The translations under genes were made by a program, and so were the position numbers. From positions 70,452-134,451 of the forward strand of contig JACKIN010000009.1 in the NCBI GenBank assembly GCA_020638495.1: 64,000 nucleotides of DNA, given 5' to 3'. A model generated the notes under the pieces. The model had not been told where the DNA came from, made no database searches, and saw only the letters and a list, made by a program, of their open reading frames with translations. Positions within the stretch are counted from its first letter, which is position 1, and the number at the start of each line of letters is the position of its first letter. This DNA is from Geminicoccaceae bacterium. GTDB lineage: Bacteria; Pseudomonadota; Alphaproteobacteria; Geminicoccales; Geminicoccaceae. Of the stretch, positions 45,924 to 53,989 are shown in pieces.

Positions 45924-46661
45924 TTGGACGCCCGGATCTCGAGCGGCCGGCGGGCGGCCGATGCGATTGTCGAGCGGCTCGAGCTGCGCATCGTCTCGGG
46001 CGAGCTGCCGGACCGCACGGCGCTGCCGCCGGAGCGCGTGCTGATGGCGGAGTTCGGCGCCAGCCGCACGGTCATCCGCGAAGCGATCACGGCCCTCTCC
46101 AGCCGCGGCCTCATCGAGAACCGGCCGCGCTATCGCCCCATCGTGCGCAAGCCGGGCTTCGATGCGGCTCTCGGTGCCTTGGGCGGCATCGTCGGCCACC
46201 TGCTCGGCGAGGCGGAGGGGGTGAAGGCGCTCTTCGACAGCCGCATCTTCCTCGAGCGGGCGCTGGTGCGCGAGGCGGCGATGCATGCGCGGCGTGCCGA
46301 CATCCAGGCGCTGCGCGAGGCGCTGGCCGCCAACGAGGCGGCGATTCCCGATTCCGCCAGGTTCTACGCGACGGACGTCGCCTTCCACGCGGTGCTCTAC
46401 GAGATTCCGCGCAACCCCATCATGCCGGCCATCCATCGCGCCTATGTCGCCTGGCTGGCGGTGCACTGGCACCGGATGCTGCGCTCGCCGGAGCGCAACC
46501 GGGTGAACTACCAGAGCCACCGGACGATCCTCGAGGCGATCCTCGAGCGCGACCCGGATGCGGCCGAGGCGGCGCTGGCCAGTCATTTGAACGCGGCCTG
46601 GGAGTATGTGCGGGTGACGTTCGAGCCGGCGCCCGAGCGGACGGAGGCGGGGCAGCCATGA
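45924..46661 (+). CDS. GntR-family regulator, FadR (FCD) subfamily
   Basis: 245 residues from a TTG at 45924, seven bases after GGAGG. The winged helix shows LPPERVLMAEFGASRTVIRE and ALSSRGLIENRPRYRPIV; the FCD domain from about 90 has DSRIFLERALVREAAMHARR and the metal/effector His residues in DVAFHAVLYEI, HWHRML and YQSHRTILEAI. Such proteins repress sugar-acid or carboxylate genes until the effector binds. It is divergent from the importer operon and overlaps the GMC gene (ATGA), so it likely controls both. Confidence 0.9.
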   Translation: MDARISSGRRAADAIVERLELRIVSGELPDRTALPPERVLMAEFGASRTVIREAITALSSRGLIENRPRYRPIVRKPGFDAALGALGGIVGHLLGEAEGVKALFDSRIFLERALVREAAMHARRADIQALREALAANEAAIPDSARFYATDVAFHAVLYEIPRNPIMPAIHRAYVAWLAVHWHRMLRSPERNRVNYQSHRTILEAILERDPDAAEAALASHLNAAWEYVRVTFEPAPERTEAGQP

Positions 46662-48274
46662 GCGAGCGCTTCGATCACATCGTCGTCGGCGGCGGGGCCT
46701 CGGGCTGCACCGTGGCCGGGCGGCTGGCCCGGGCCGGGGCCAGGGTGCTGCTGCTGGAGGCGGGGCTCTCGAACCGCCATCCGCTGCTCGACATGCCGCC
46801 CGGCATCTTCAAGATGATCAACGGCTCGAAGTTCATGCGCTACCACCAGACCGTGCCGCAGGCGCATCTGGGCGGCCGTGTGCACGACATCCCGCAAGGC
46901 AGGGTGCTGGGCGGCGGCTCGTCGGTGAACGCGCAGGTCTACATGCGCGGCCGGCCCTCGGACTACGACGCCTGGCACGAGATCCTGCGGGGCAACAACG
47001 ATGCCGTGGGCTGGAGCTGGCAGGACGTGCTGCCGCATTTTCGGGCGATGGAGGGCAACAATCGGCTGAACGACGAGCGGCACGGCACATCGGGGCCGCT
47101 CCTGGTCTCCGATCCCGGGCACATCAACGAGGTCTCGCGCTGGTTCGTCCAGGCGGTGCAGGGGCTGGGCGAGCCCTTCAACCCGGACTTCAACGGGCCG
47201 AGCCAGCGCGGCGTCGGCTTCTACCAGTTCACCAACAGGAACGGCCGGCGGAGCTCCGCGGCCTATGCCTTCCTCACGCCGGAGGAGCAGAACCCGGCGC
47301 TCACCGTCCGGCTCGAGGCGGAGGTGCGGAAGGTCGAGATCGAGGGGGGCCGGGCGGTCGGCGTCACCTGGCGTGACAAGGCCGGGGCGATGGTCACCGC
47401 CCATGCGGATGGCGAGGTGATCCTCGCCGCCGGGGCGCTGGCGACGCCGCAGCTCATGATGCTCTCGGGGCTCGGCCCCGCGGATCACCTGGTGGAGCAC
47501 GGCATCGAGTGTATCGCGGACCTGCCCGGGGTCGGGCAGAACCTGATCGACCACCCCGAGGTGCCGATGGTCGCCAATGCCAACGGGCCCTACGGCTACT
47601 ACCGCCAGGGCGTGGGGTGGCGGATGCTCTGGAACGGGCTGCAGCTCAAGCTCTTCGGGTCGGGGCCGGTCACCTCGGCCGGGGTCGAGGCCGGGGCCTT
47701 CGTCAACCCGACCGACCACGAGGCGCCGCCGACCATCCAGGCTTTCTGCGTGCCCATCGTCTATCTCGACCGGGACACGCTGGGCCTGGTCGAGGACGGC
47801 TACGGGCTGACCATCACGACGGTCGTGGTCAAGCCGCGCTCGCGCGGCGAATTGCGCCTCAGGAGCGCTGATCCGGCGGCCATGCCGCTGGTCTCGCCCA
47901 ACCTCCTGAAGGACGAGGCCGACATGGCGGCCATGGTCGCGGGCCAGCGCTTCTTCCTGCGCGCCTTCGCCGAAAGCCCGCTTCGGGAGCGGATCGCCAG
48001 GGTCGCCATCCCCGATCCGGCCGATGCCAGCGACGCGGCGTTGGCGGCGCACTGCCGGCGCTTCGTCAAGACCAACTACCACCCGGCCGGCACGGCGCGG
48101 ATGGGGGCGGATGGCGACCGCATGGCGGTGCTCGATGCGCGGCTTCGGGTGCGCGGCGTCGACGGGCTTCGGGTCTGCGACATGTCGGCCGTGCCGGACA
48201 TCAATGCGGGCAACACCAATGCGCCGGCGATGATGCTCGGTCATCGCTGCGCCGAATTGGTCCTGGGCGGCTGA
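46658..48274 (+). CDS. GMC-family FAD oxidoreductase (choline dehydrogenase-like)
   Basis: 538 residues. FAD site FDHIVVGGGASGCTVAGRLA (5-24), GMC signatures QGRVLGGGSSVNAQVYMRGR and ILAAGALATPQLMMLSGLGP, and the catalytic His in KTNYHPAGTARMG near 475 with the C-terminal AGNTNAPAMMLGHR. It oxidises an alcohol or sugar hydroxyl. The ATG overlaps the GntR stop. Together with the dehydratase and importer it suggests a sugar oxidation pathway. Confidence 0.92.
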   Translation: MSERFDHIVVGGGASGCTVAGRLARAGARVLLLEAGLSNRHPLLDMPPGIFKMINGSKFMRYHQTVPQAHLGGRVHDIPQGRVLGGGSSVNAQVYMRGRPSDYDAWHEILRGNNDAVGWSWQDVLPHFRAMEGNNRLNDERHGTSGPLLVSDPGHINEVSRWFVQAVQGLGEPFNPDFNGPSQRGVGFYQFTNRNGRRSSAAYAFLTPEEQNPALTVRLEAEVRKVEIEGGRAVGVTWRDKAGAMVTAHADGEVILAAGALATPQLMMLSGLGPADHLVEHGIECIADLPGVGQNLIDHPEVPMVANANGPYGYYRQGVGWRMLWNGLQLKLFGSGPVTSAGVEAGAFVNPTDHEAPPTIQAFCVPIVYLDRDTLGLVEDGYGLTITTVVVKPRSRGELRLRSADPAAMPLVSPNLLKDEADMAAMVAGQRFFLRAFAESPLRERIARVAIPDPADASDAALAAHCRRFVKTNYHPAGTARMGADGDRMAVLDARLRVRGVDGLRVCDMSAVPDINAGNTNAPAMMLGHRCAELVLGG

Positions 48275-48286
48275 ACCGGGGGCCTG

Positions 48287-48364
48287 CTAGGTCAGGGCCG
48301 CGATCACGATCATGGCCATCAGCGCTGCCGCCGCTGTCCAGCCGGGAAGATCCTCGATCCGCAT
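48287..48364 (-). CDS. Possible 25-residue membrane peptide
   Basis: MRIEDLPGWTAAAALMAMIV and a short IAALT end make one short helix with an acidic, Trp-containing lead. GAGGAG lies seven bases upstream of the ATG, a stronger ribosome site than many genes here. It converges with the GMC gene, 12 bp apart. Too short to be certain; the coding case rests on the ribosome site and the clean single-helix design. Confidence 0.4.
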   Translation of the reverse strand: MRIEDLPGWTAAAALMAMIVIAALT

Positions 48365-48640
48365 CAGTGCTCCTCAGCCGGCGCTGCGGGCCGGCCACCG
48401 ATTTCGGAACAATGATCATCATAGCCTGAAGTTGATTCCGCGCCAATCGGGTAAAAGCATTGATCAGGATGAGACCAGGGGTTTCACGAGCGATCATGGA
48501 TTCTCTGCACCTGCTCGCGGAAGATATGCGCTGCTCGCGTTTCCGGCACGGTGTCCGGGTATCGGTGCTCGTTCGTCTCGCGTCATCCGCACCAAGCTTG
48601 CCGCTTTCTTCAACCGGGGCGGGCGGGCACGTCGTATCGC

Positions 48641-49621
48641 TCACCTTGCCGGCCTGGCGGCCCTGAGCGAGTCCGTCAGCTCGCAGAGGCCGCCGATGGC
48701 GGCGACGACGATCTGATAGGCCAGCACGCAGAGGGCGATGGCGAGCGCGTCGCTCTCGGGCACGGCGAAGGGCGTCAGAAGGACGACGAAGCCGACCTCG
48801 CGCACGCCCAGTCCCGCCGGCGAGAGCGGGACGAGCATGGCGACGTTCAGCGCCATGCGCACCCAGAGGCTCGCGACGAAGCCGAGGTCCAGGCCGAAGG
48901 CGGCGGCGAAGGCCGCGAGGGCGGCAGCGCTGCAGAGATGGCGCAGGACGACCAGCGCCACCGGGACCAGGTGCAGAGGGAGGCTGGTCGTGCCGCCGGC
49001 CCCGCCGAGTCGGCGGAGCGTGCGGCGGATCCGGCGCCGGCGCTGCGGCGCCAAGGGCAGGAGCGGGACGAACCGGCCGGCGACCAAGAGGCGGATGCGC
49101 CGGTGATGGGCGGCGAGCCAGGCGGCGAGCGCCAGTCCGGCGATGCCGGACAGCAGCAGGAGCCAGACCGGCCAGGTGGCGCCGATGGCGGGCCGGACCG
49201 CGACGAGGGCGAGGCAGGCGAGGGCGGCGGCGGCCCAGATGTTGACCAGGCGATTGGTGAGGATGGCGCCGATCAGCGAGGCCATTGGCCGGCCGGGCCC
49301 CTGGAGCCTGAGGACGCGGGCGGCGCCGCCGGCGACCACGCCGAAGGGGGCGGTGAAGGTGTAGAAATGGCCGGCGATGTCGGTGCGGACGACTTCCGCG
49401 AGCGGCGGGGCGATGCCGCGCAGGCGGAGCGTGGCGTAGAAGGCAGCGCTGCTGGCCACGGCGGCGGCCGCCATCCAGGCCATGCCGAGGGCGAGGAGGC
49501 CCGGCCGGGCATCGCGCCAGGCGTCGAGCACCGTCGCGGGCGGGATCGCGAGGAAGAGGGCGCCCAAGGCCAGGGCCGCGACCGCGATCCGGAGCCTCGC
49601 CCAGGGGATTTTGTCAGGCAT
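48641..49621 (-). CDS. Lysylphosphatidylglycerol synthase-like/UPF0104 flippase-like membrane protein
   Basis: 326 residues with eight or nine helices. DIAGHFYTFTAPFGVVAGGA and the late PLSPAGLGVREVGFVVLL are the landmarks of the LPG_synthase_TM (AglD-like) domain, found both in lipid aminoacylases and in stand-alone proteins near glycosyltransferases. No catalytic C-terminal domain is attached. As last gene of the coupled operon it may move or hold a glycolipid product. The start overlaps the preceding glycosyltransferase by 8 bp. Confidence 0.85.
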   Translation of the reverse strand: MPDKIPWARLRIAVAALALGALFLAIPPATVLDAWRDARPGLLALGMAWMAAAAVASSAAFYATLRLRGIAPPLAEVVRTDIAGHFYTFTAPFGVVAGGAARVLRLQGPGRPMASLIGAILTNRLVNIWAAAALACLALVAVRPAIGATWPVWLLLLSGIAGLALAAWLAAHHRRIRLLVAGRFVPLLPLAPQRRRRIRRTLRRLGGAGGTTSLPLHLVPVALVVLRHLCSAAALAAFAAAFGLDLGFVASLWVRMALNVAMLVPLSPAGLGVREVGFVVLLTPFAVPESDALAIALCVLAYQIVVAAIGGLCELTDSLRAARPAR

Positions 49622-50753
49622 CGGCAGGCTTCGCCCGTTCGGCCAGGACCTGGCGATAGAGCCGCTCGTGCGTCGCCGCCACCGTCGTCCAGGTGAAGGC
49701 GCGCTCGAAATGCCGGCGCGCCCGGGCGCCGAGCCGGGCGCGGAGCGCCGGGTCGCCGATCAGCCGGTCGAGGGCGGCGCCGAGCGCCGGCACGTCGCCG
49801 CTCGGCACCAGGAGCGCCGCGTCGCCCACCACCTCGGCACAGCCGGTATCGGCGGTGGTGACGATCGCCATGCCGGCGGCCATCGCCTCGAGCAGCGAGA
49901 CCGGGAAGTTCTCGGCGCTCGAGGGCAAGACGAAGATGGCGGTCTTCTCGAGCAGGTCGCGGAGCTTTTGGTCGTCGTTGTCGAGCCAGCCGTGGAAGGT
50001 CACGGGCAGGCCGAGGCGGGCGGCCTGCGCCTCGAGGGCGGCCCTTTGCGGCCCCGCGCCGACGATGTCGATCGGCACCGGCCGCCGGAGCCCCGCTGCG
50101 GCGTCGAGGAGGTGATGGAGGCCCTTGCGCTCGAAGAGGCGGGTGACGCTGAGCAGGGCCAAGCGCCTCGGCTGGTCGGGGCTGAAGCGGGCCTCGTCCA
50201 GCCCGTTGGGGATGACGACCGGGGCGGCTTCGGGTGCGGCCCGCACGATCGAGTCCCTGAGGCCCATGGAGGCGCAGACGACGCGGTCGGCGGAAGCGAC
50301 GATGCGGCGCCAGAGCGGGGCGAGCAGGCGGTGGGCGAGCCTGAAGCGATGCGGGTTGTAGCCCGGCACGTCGGAGCCGTGCGCGGTGGCGATGAAGCGC
50401 AGGCCGGTCAGCCGGCGCATGAGCCAGGCGACGAGCCCGTCGGGCAGGAGGAAATGGACATGGGCGAGATCGGCAGCACGGTCGGGGCGGTCGCGCAGGA
50501 CGGCCACGAGCATGGCGGCGGCGTAGACGAGGAGCTCCGGCGCGTTGCTCCGGTCGGCCCGGCGCCGCCAGGTCCGGACCCGGCGCACCCGCACGGCGCC
50601 GTCGAACGCCTCCGCCGGCAGGCCGGGCATGCGGCTGGTGTAGATCGTCACGGCGTGGCCGGCCTCGGCGAGGGCGCGGGCGAGGCCGGCGACCACCCGG
50701 CTGCCGCCGCCGCCGAGCGGCGGGTATTCGTAGCAGAGGATGAGGATGTTCAA
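49614..50753 (-). CDS. GT4-family glycosyltransferase
   Basis: 379 residues, GT-B fold. The start is TTG at 50753, overlapping the previous stop (TTGA): MNILILCYEYPPLGGGGSRV. Donor half: LALLSVTRLFERKGLHHLLD and the E-x7-E motif in PSSAENFPVSLLEAMAAGMA. HGSDVPGYN belongs to the acceptor half. Cytoplasmic or membrane-associated retaining transferase; sugar unknown. Confidence 0.92.
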   Translation of the reverse strand: MNILILCYEYPPLGGGGSRVVAGLARALAEAGHAVTIYTSRMPGLPAEAFDGAVRVRRVRTWRRRADRSNAPELLVYAAAMLVAVLRDRPDRAADLAHVHFLLPDGLVAWLMRRLTGLRFIATAHGSDVPGYNPHRFRLAHRLLAPLWRRIVASADRVVCASMGLRDSIVRAAPEAAPVVIPNGLDEARFSPDQPRRLALLSVTRLFERKGLHHLLDAAAGLRRPVPIDIVGAGPQRAALEAQAARLGLPVTFHGWLDNDDQKLRDLLEKTAIFVLPSSAENFPVSLLEAMAAGMAIVTTADTGCAEVVGDAALLVPSGDVPALGAALDRLIGDPALRARLGARARRHFERAFTWTTVAATHERLYRQVLAERAKPADA

Positions 50754-51901
50754 GCCGGCCTCGCCCCGGGCGACGGGCGCCAGCGCCGTGGCGGCTTCGT
50801 TGCGAGAAGCCGCTCGTAGAGCGACAGATGAAGGTCGACGACGTGGTCGAGCTCGAAGCTGGCGGCGACGTGCGCGCGGCCGGCGGCGCCCTTGGCGCGC
50901 CAGGCATCGCCACTCAGCAGCCGCTCGAGGCCGGCCCTGAAGTCGCCGTCCGCGACCGCCTCGCCGAAGCGGCTGGTGATGCCGCCGGGGTCGACCTCGG
51001 CGAGAAGGGCGCAGCCGTGGGCGAGGGCTTCGAGGAAGGCGGTCGGCAGGCCCTCGCGCCCGGCGGTGTTGACGAGCACCCAGGCCGCCGCGAGCCGGCG
51101 CTCGAGGGCGTCGCTGGCGAACTGGTCGATGAAGCCGGCGAGCTCGAGATTGGCGATGCCGGCGGCGCGGGCGCGCAGCTCTGCTTCGTAGGCCGGGTCG
51201 CGCGAGCGGCCGATGGCGACGAAGCGGATGGCGGGCATGGCCCGGGCGAGCTCGATGAAGCGCTCGGGCCGCTTGCGGCGATCCCAGCGGCCGACCGAGA
51301 TCACGGTCGGTGTGGCAGCCTTGACCGGCTCGGGCGGCAGCCGCACGGGTGTCGGCAGGAGGCCGATCCGGTCCGCGTCGAGACCGTACTTGCGCGCGAT
51401 TTCCGCCACGAGGTGCGGCGAGGCGGCGAAGATGCCGTCCATGCGGCGGACGGCGGCGGCGACGCCGGGGCCGTCCTCGAAGAGCCAGTTGGCCAGGACC
51501 TGGGCGCGGCCGAGCGACGGCCGGGCGAGCTCGATCCGCCAGTCGCGCAGCGACTTGGGGTCGCGGCAGGTGACGACGTGCCGGCTGGCCGGCCGGGCGG
51601 CGAGGGCGATGGCGGTGGCGAGCGAGGGGTGCTGGCTGTGGTGGATGTCGGCATCGATCGTGCGCGCGATGCCGGCGATCCGGTCGGGGCGGTGCGGCGG
51701 GTAGCCGTGCACCGTCATCCCGTCGAGACGCTCCACGGGGCGCTGGCCACCGCGCAGCGGCACGATGGCGTGCACCTCGACGCCGCGCCGGGCGAGGGCG
51801 GCGCCGGTGATCCGTGTCGCCCGGCCGAACCCGCCATATTTGCCGAAGGCGAAGATCTCGACGCAGAGCAGGCAGAGGCGGAGCGGCCGCTTGGCGGGCA
51901 T
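50750..51901 (-). CDS. GT4-like glycosyltransferase
   Basis: 383 residues from the ATG at 51901, which directly follows the aldo/keto reductase stop (TGAGATG); an ATG 12 codons earlier is also open. FAFGKYGGFGRATRITGAAL is the glycine loop, TVISVGRWDRRKRPERFIEL the start of the C-terminal lobe, and NTAGREGLPTAFLEALAHGC the donor E-x7-E motif. Only distantly like its neighbour, so not a recent duplicate. Confidence 0.88.
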   Translation of the reverse strand: MPAKRPLRLCLLCVEIFAFGKYGGFGRATRITGAALARRGVEVHAIVPLRGGQRPVERLDGMTVHGYPPHRPDRIAGIARTIDADIHHSQHPSLATAIALAARPASRHVVTCRDPKSLRDWRIELARPSLGRAQVLANWLFEDGPGVAAAVRRMDGIFAASPHLVAEIARKYGLDADRIGLLPTPVRLPPEPVKAATPTVISVGRWDRRKRPERFIELARAMPAIRFVAIGRSRDPAYEAELRARAAGIANLELAGFIDQFASDALERRLAAAWVLVNTAGREGLPTAFLEALAHGCALLAEVDPGGITSRFGEAVADGDFRAGLERLLSGDAWRAKGAAGRAHVAASFELDHVVDLHLSLYERLLATKPPRRWRPSPGARPA

Positions 51902-51902
51902 C

Positions 51903-52934
51903 TCAAGCGGCGTGCCGGACCGGGCCCTGGAGCCCATCGGTCTGGCGGCGGACCGCCTCGATGCATTGCCGGTCGCTGTCGCTCAGGGGCGGCACCTCGA
52001 TGCTGCCGACGTTCTCGCGCAGCTGGTCGACGGTGACGGCGCGCGGCACGACGATGTCGACGCCCGGCATGTCGAGCACGAAGCGGATGGCGGCCTGGGC
52101 GAGGGTGCGGTCCTCGCGGATGAGCGCCCGGAGCTGACGTGCGGCCCGCATGCGCTCGGCCTGGTCGTGCCGATAGGCGGAGCTGTCGCCCATCAGGTCG
52201 TCGTGATCGTTGGTCAAGAGGCCGATCGCCTTGGGATGGCGGGCGAGGACCGCGACGCCTCGGGCCTGCGCCGCGTCGATCAGCTCCGGCACGCCCTTCT
52301 GCTCGAGGCAGTTGATGGCGAGCTGGACGGTGGCGTTGCCGTCATGCTCGAGCGCCGCCATCGCGTCCTCGATATGCAGGCAGGCGACGCCGTAATGGCG
52401 GATTTTCCCCTGTCGCTTGAGCCTTTCCGCCGCATCGTAGAGCCGGCCGTCCCGCAGCGCCTCCGCGGGGGGCTTGTAGAACTGGAAGAGATCGAGCCGG
52501 TCCGTGCGCAGGCGCTCGAGGCTGCGCTCGACCGAGCGGACGATGTAGTCGGGATCGAAGCTGAAGCGGCCCTGGGCGAGGCGCAGCTTGTGCAGCGACC
52601 TCCTGGCCGGCTTCAGCGCGGCGCTGATCGGCCGGACGAGATCGCGCAGCCGCAGCGCCGTGCGGGTCAGCGGCGCGTAGTCGTAGCCGGCCTTGGAGGT
52701 GATGATGACCTTGTCGCGCACCGGTCCGAGGCAGCGGCCCAGGAGCCGTTCGGCGGCGCCGAGCGAATGGTGGTCCGACACGTCGAAGAAGGTGACGCCT
52801 CGCTCGACCGCTTCGGCGAGCACGCGCTCGGACTGGCTGTCGTCGCGGTGAAAAAGCCCGCCGCCGAGCGACTGGCAGCCGAGGCCGATGGCGGAAACGC
52901 GAAGATCGGTGCGGCCGAGGGTGCGATAGATCAT
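51903..52934 (-). CDS. Aldo/keto reductase with catalytic Tyr and His exchanged
   Basis: 343 residues, TIM barrel. Asp51 (FFDVSDHH) and Lys81 (VIITSKAG) of the usual tetrad are kept. The Tyr position is His56 and the His position is Tyr153 (DLFQFYKPP), whereas the tandem paralog at 52931-53989 has Tyr56 and His153. The NADPH-binding end is normal-looking (LAQAAIRFVLDMPGVDIVVP). An insertion at about 90-130 shared with the paralog marks a subfamily. ATG overlaps the paralog stop (ATGA). It may be inactive or use altered chemistry. Confidence 0.88.
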   Translation of the reverse strand: MIYRTLGRTDLRVSAIGLGCQSLGGGLFHRDDSQSERVLAEAVERGVTFFDVSDHHSLGAAERLLGRCLGPVRDKVIITSKAGYDYAPLTRTALRLRDLVRPISAALKPARRSLHKLRLAQGRFSFDPDYIVRSVERSLERLRTDRLDLFQFYKPPAEALRDGRLYDAAERLKRQGKIRHYGVACLHIEDAMAALEHDGNATVQLAINCLEQKGVPELIDAAQARGVAVLARHPKAIGLLTNDHDDLMGDSSAYRHDQAERMRAARQLRALIREDRTLAQAAIRFVLDMPGVDIVVPRAVTVDQLRENVGSIEVPPLSDSDRQCIEAVRRQTDGLQGPVRHAA

Positions 52935-53989
52935 GTCCAGGCGGTCTTTCTGCTCGCGGAGCTGCCCTGGCGGATCGGCCCCGCGAGCGGGGCGGTCATG
53001 GCCTGGGCGCGGGCGATGAGCTCTTGGTCCTCGGGCGTCAGCGGCGGGACATCGAGGCTGGCGAGGTTGGCATCGAGCTCGGCTCTCGTGACCGCGCGCG
53101 GCAGGACGCTGGCGACGCCGGGGAGCTCGACGGCATGGCGGATGGCGGCCTGGGCCAGGGTCCGGTCGGGCCGGATGAGGCCGCGCAGCGAGCGGGCGGC
53201 GGCGAGGCGGGTGGCGTGGTGCGGGCCGTAGGCCGAGGCGTCGCCCATCGTCTCCTCGTGGGCATCGGTGAGCAGGCCGATGGCGCGTGGGTTGCGGCCG
53301 ATGACGGCGACACCCCGGGCCGCGGCCGCGTCGGTCAGCCGGTCCAGCCCGGTGGGCTCGAGGCAGTTGATGGCGATCTGCACCGTGGCGACGCCCGGCT
53401 GCTCCACCGCGACCAGCGCGTCGTCGAGATCGACGCAGGCGACGCCGTAGTGCCGGACCTTGCCCTCGGCCTGCAGCCGTGCGGCGGTTTCGAAGAGCAT
53501 GCCCGCGCGCATCGTCGCGGCGTCGGGCTTGTGGAACTGCAGGAGGTCGATGGCCTCGACCCGCAGGCGGCCGAGGCTCGCCTCGACCGATCGTCGGATG
53601 GCGTCGGCCGAGAAATCCGAGCGGCCCTGCCGGAAGCGGTAGCGCTGCAAGAGCTTCCTGAGCGGCCGAAGCGCCGTGCCCACGGGCCGGACGAGGTCGC
53701 GCATGGCCAGCGCGGCGCGGGTGCCGGCGGGAAAGCTGGTGCCGATCTTGGTGGCGATGACGACCCGGTCACCCAGGCCGGCGAGGGCCCGGCCCAGCAC
53801 CGTCTCCGAGCGGCCTTGCGAGTAGTGGTCCGCCGTGTCGAAGAAGGTGACGCCGAGCTCGACCGCGCGGCGGACCAGCCGCAGCGCTTCGGCGTCGTCG
53901 CGATGATAGAGGCCGCCGCCGAGCGACTGGCAGCCGAGGCCGATGGCGGAGACCATGAGGCCGGTCCGGCCGAGGGGGCGGTGGATCAT
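52931..53989 (-). CDS. Aldo/keto reductase, full catalytic tetrad
   Basis: 352 residues. Tetrad Asp51, Tyr56 (FFDTADHYSQG), Lys81 (VVIATKIG) and His153 (DLLQFHKPD) all present, and the cofactor end LAQAAIRHAVELPGVASVLP. It shares MIxRxLGRTxLxVSAIGLGC and the long 90-130 insertion with the following paralog, so the two arose by tandem duplication. Probable NADPH-dependent sugar or aldehyde reductase. The ATG overlaps the upstream gene's stop (ATGA). Confidence 0.92.
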   Translation of the reverse strand: MIHRPLGRTGLMVSAIGLGCQSLGGGLYHRDDAEALRLVRRAVELGVTFFDTADHYSQGRSETVLGRALAGLGDRVVIATKIGTSFPAGTRAALAMRDLVRPVGTALRPLRKLLQRYRFRQGRSDFSADAIRRSVEASLGRLRVEAIDLLQFHKPDAATMRAGMLFETAARLQAEGKVRHYGVACVDLDDALVAVEQPGVATVQIAINCLEPTGLDRLTDAAAARGVAVIGRNPRAIGLLTDAHEETMGDASAYGPHHATRLAAARSLRGLIRPDRTLAQAAIRHAVELPGVASVLPRAVTRAELDANLASLDVPPLTPEDQELIARAQAMTAPLAGPIRQGSSASRKTAWT

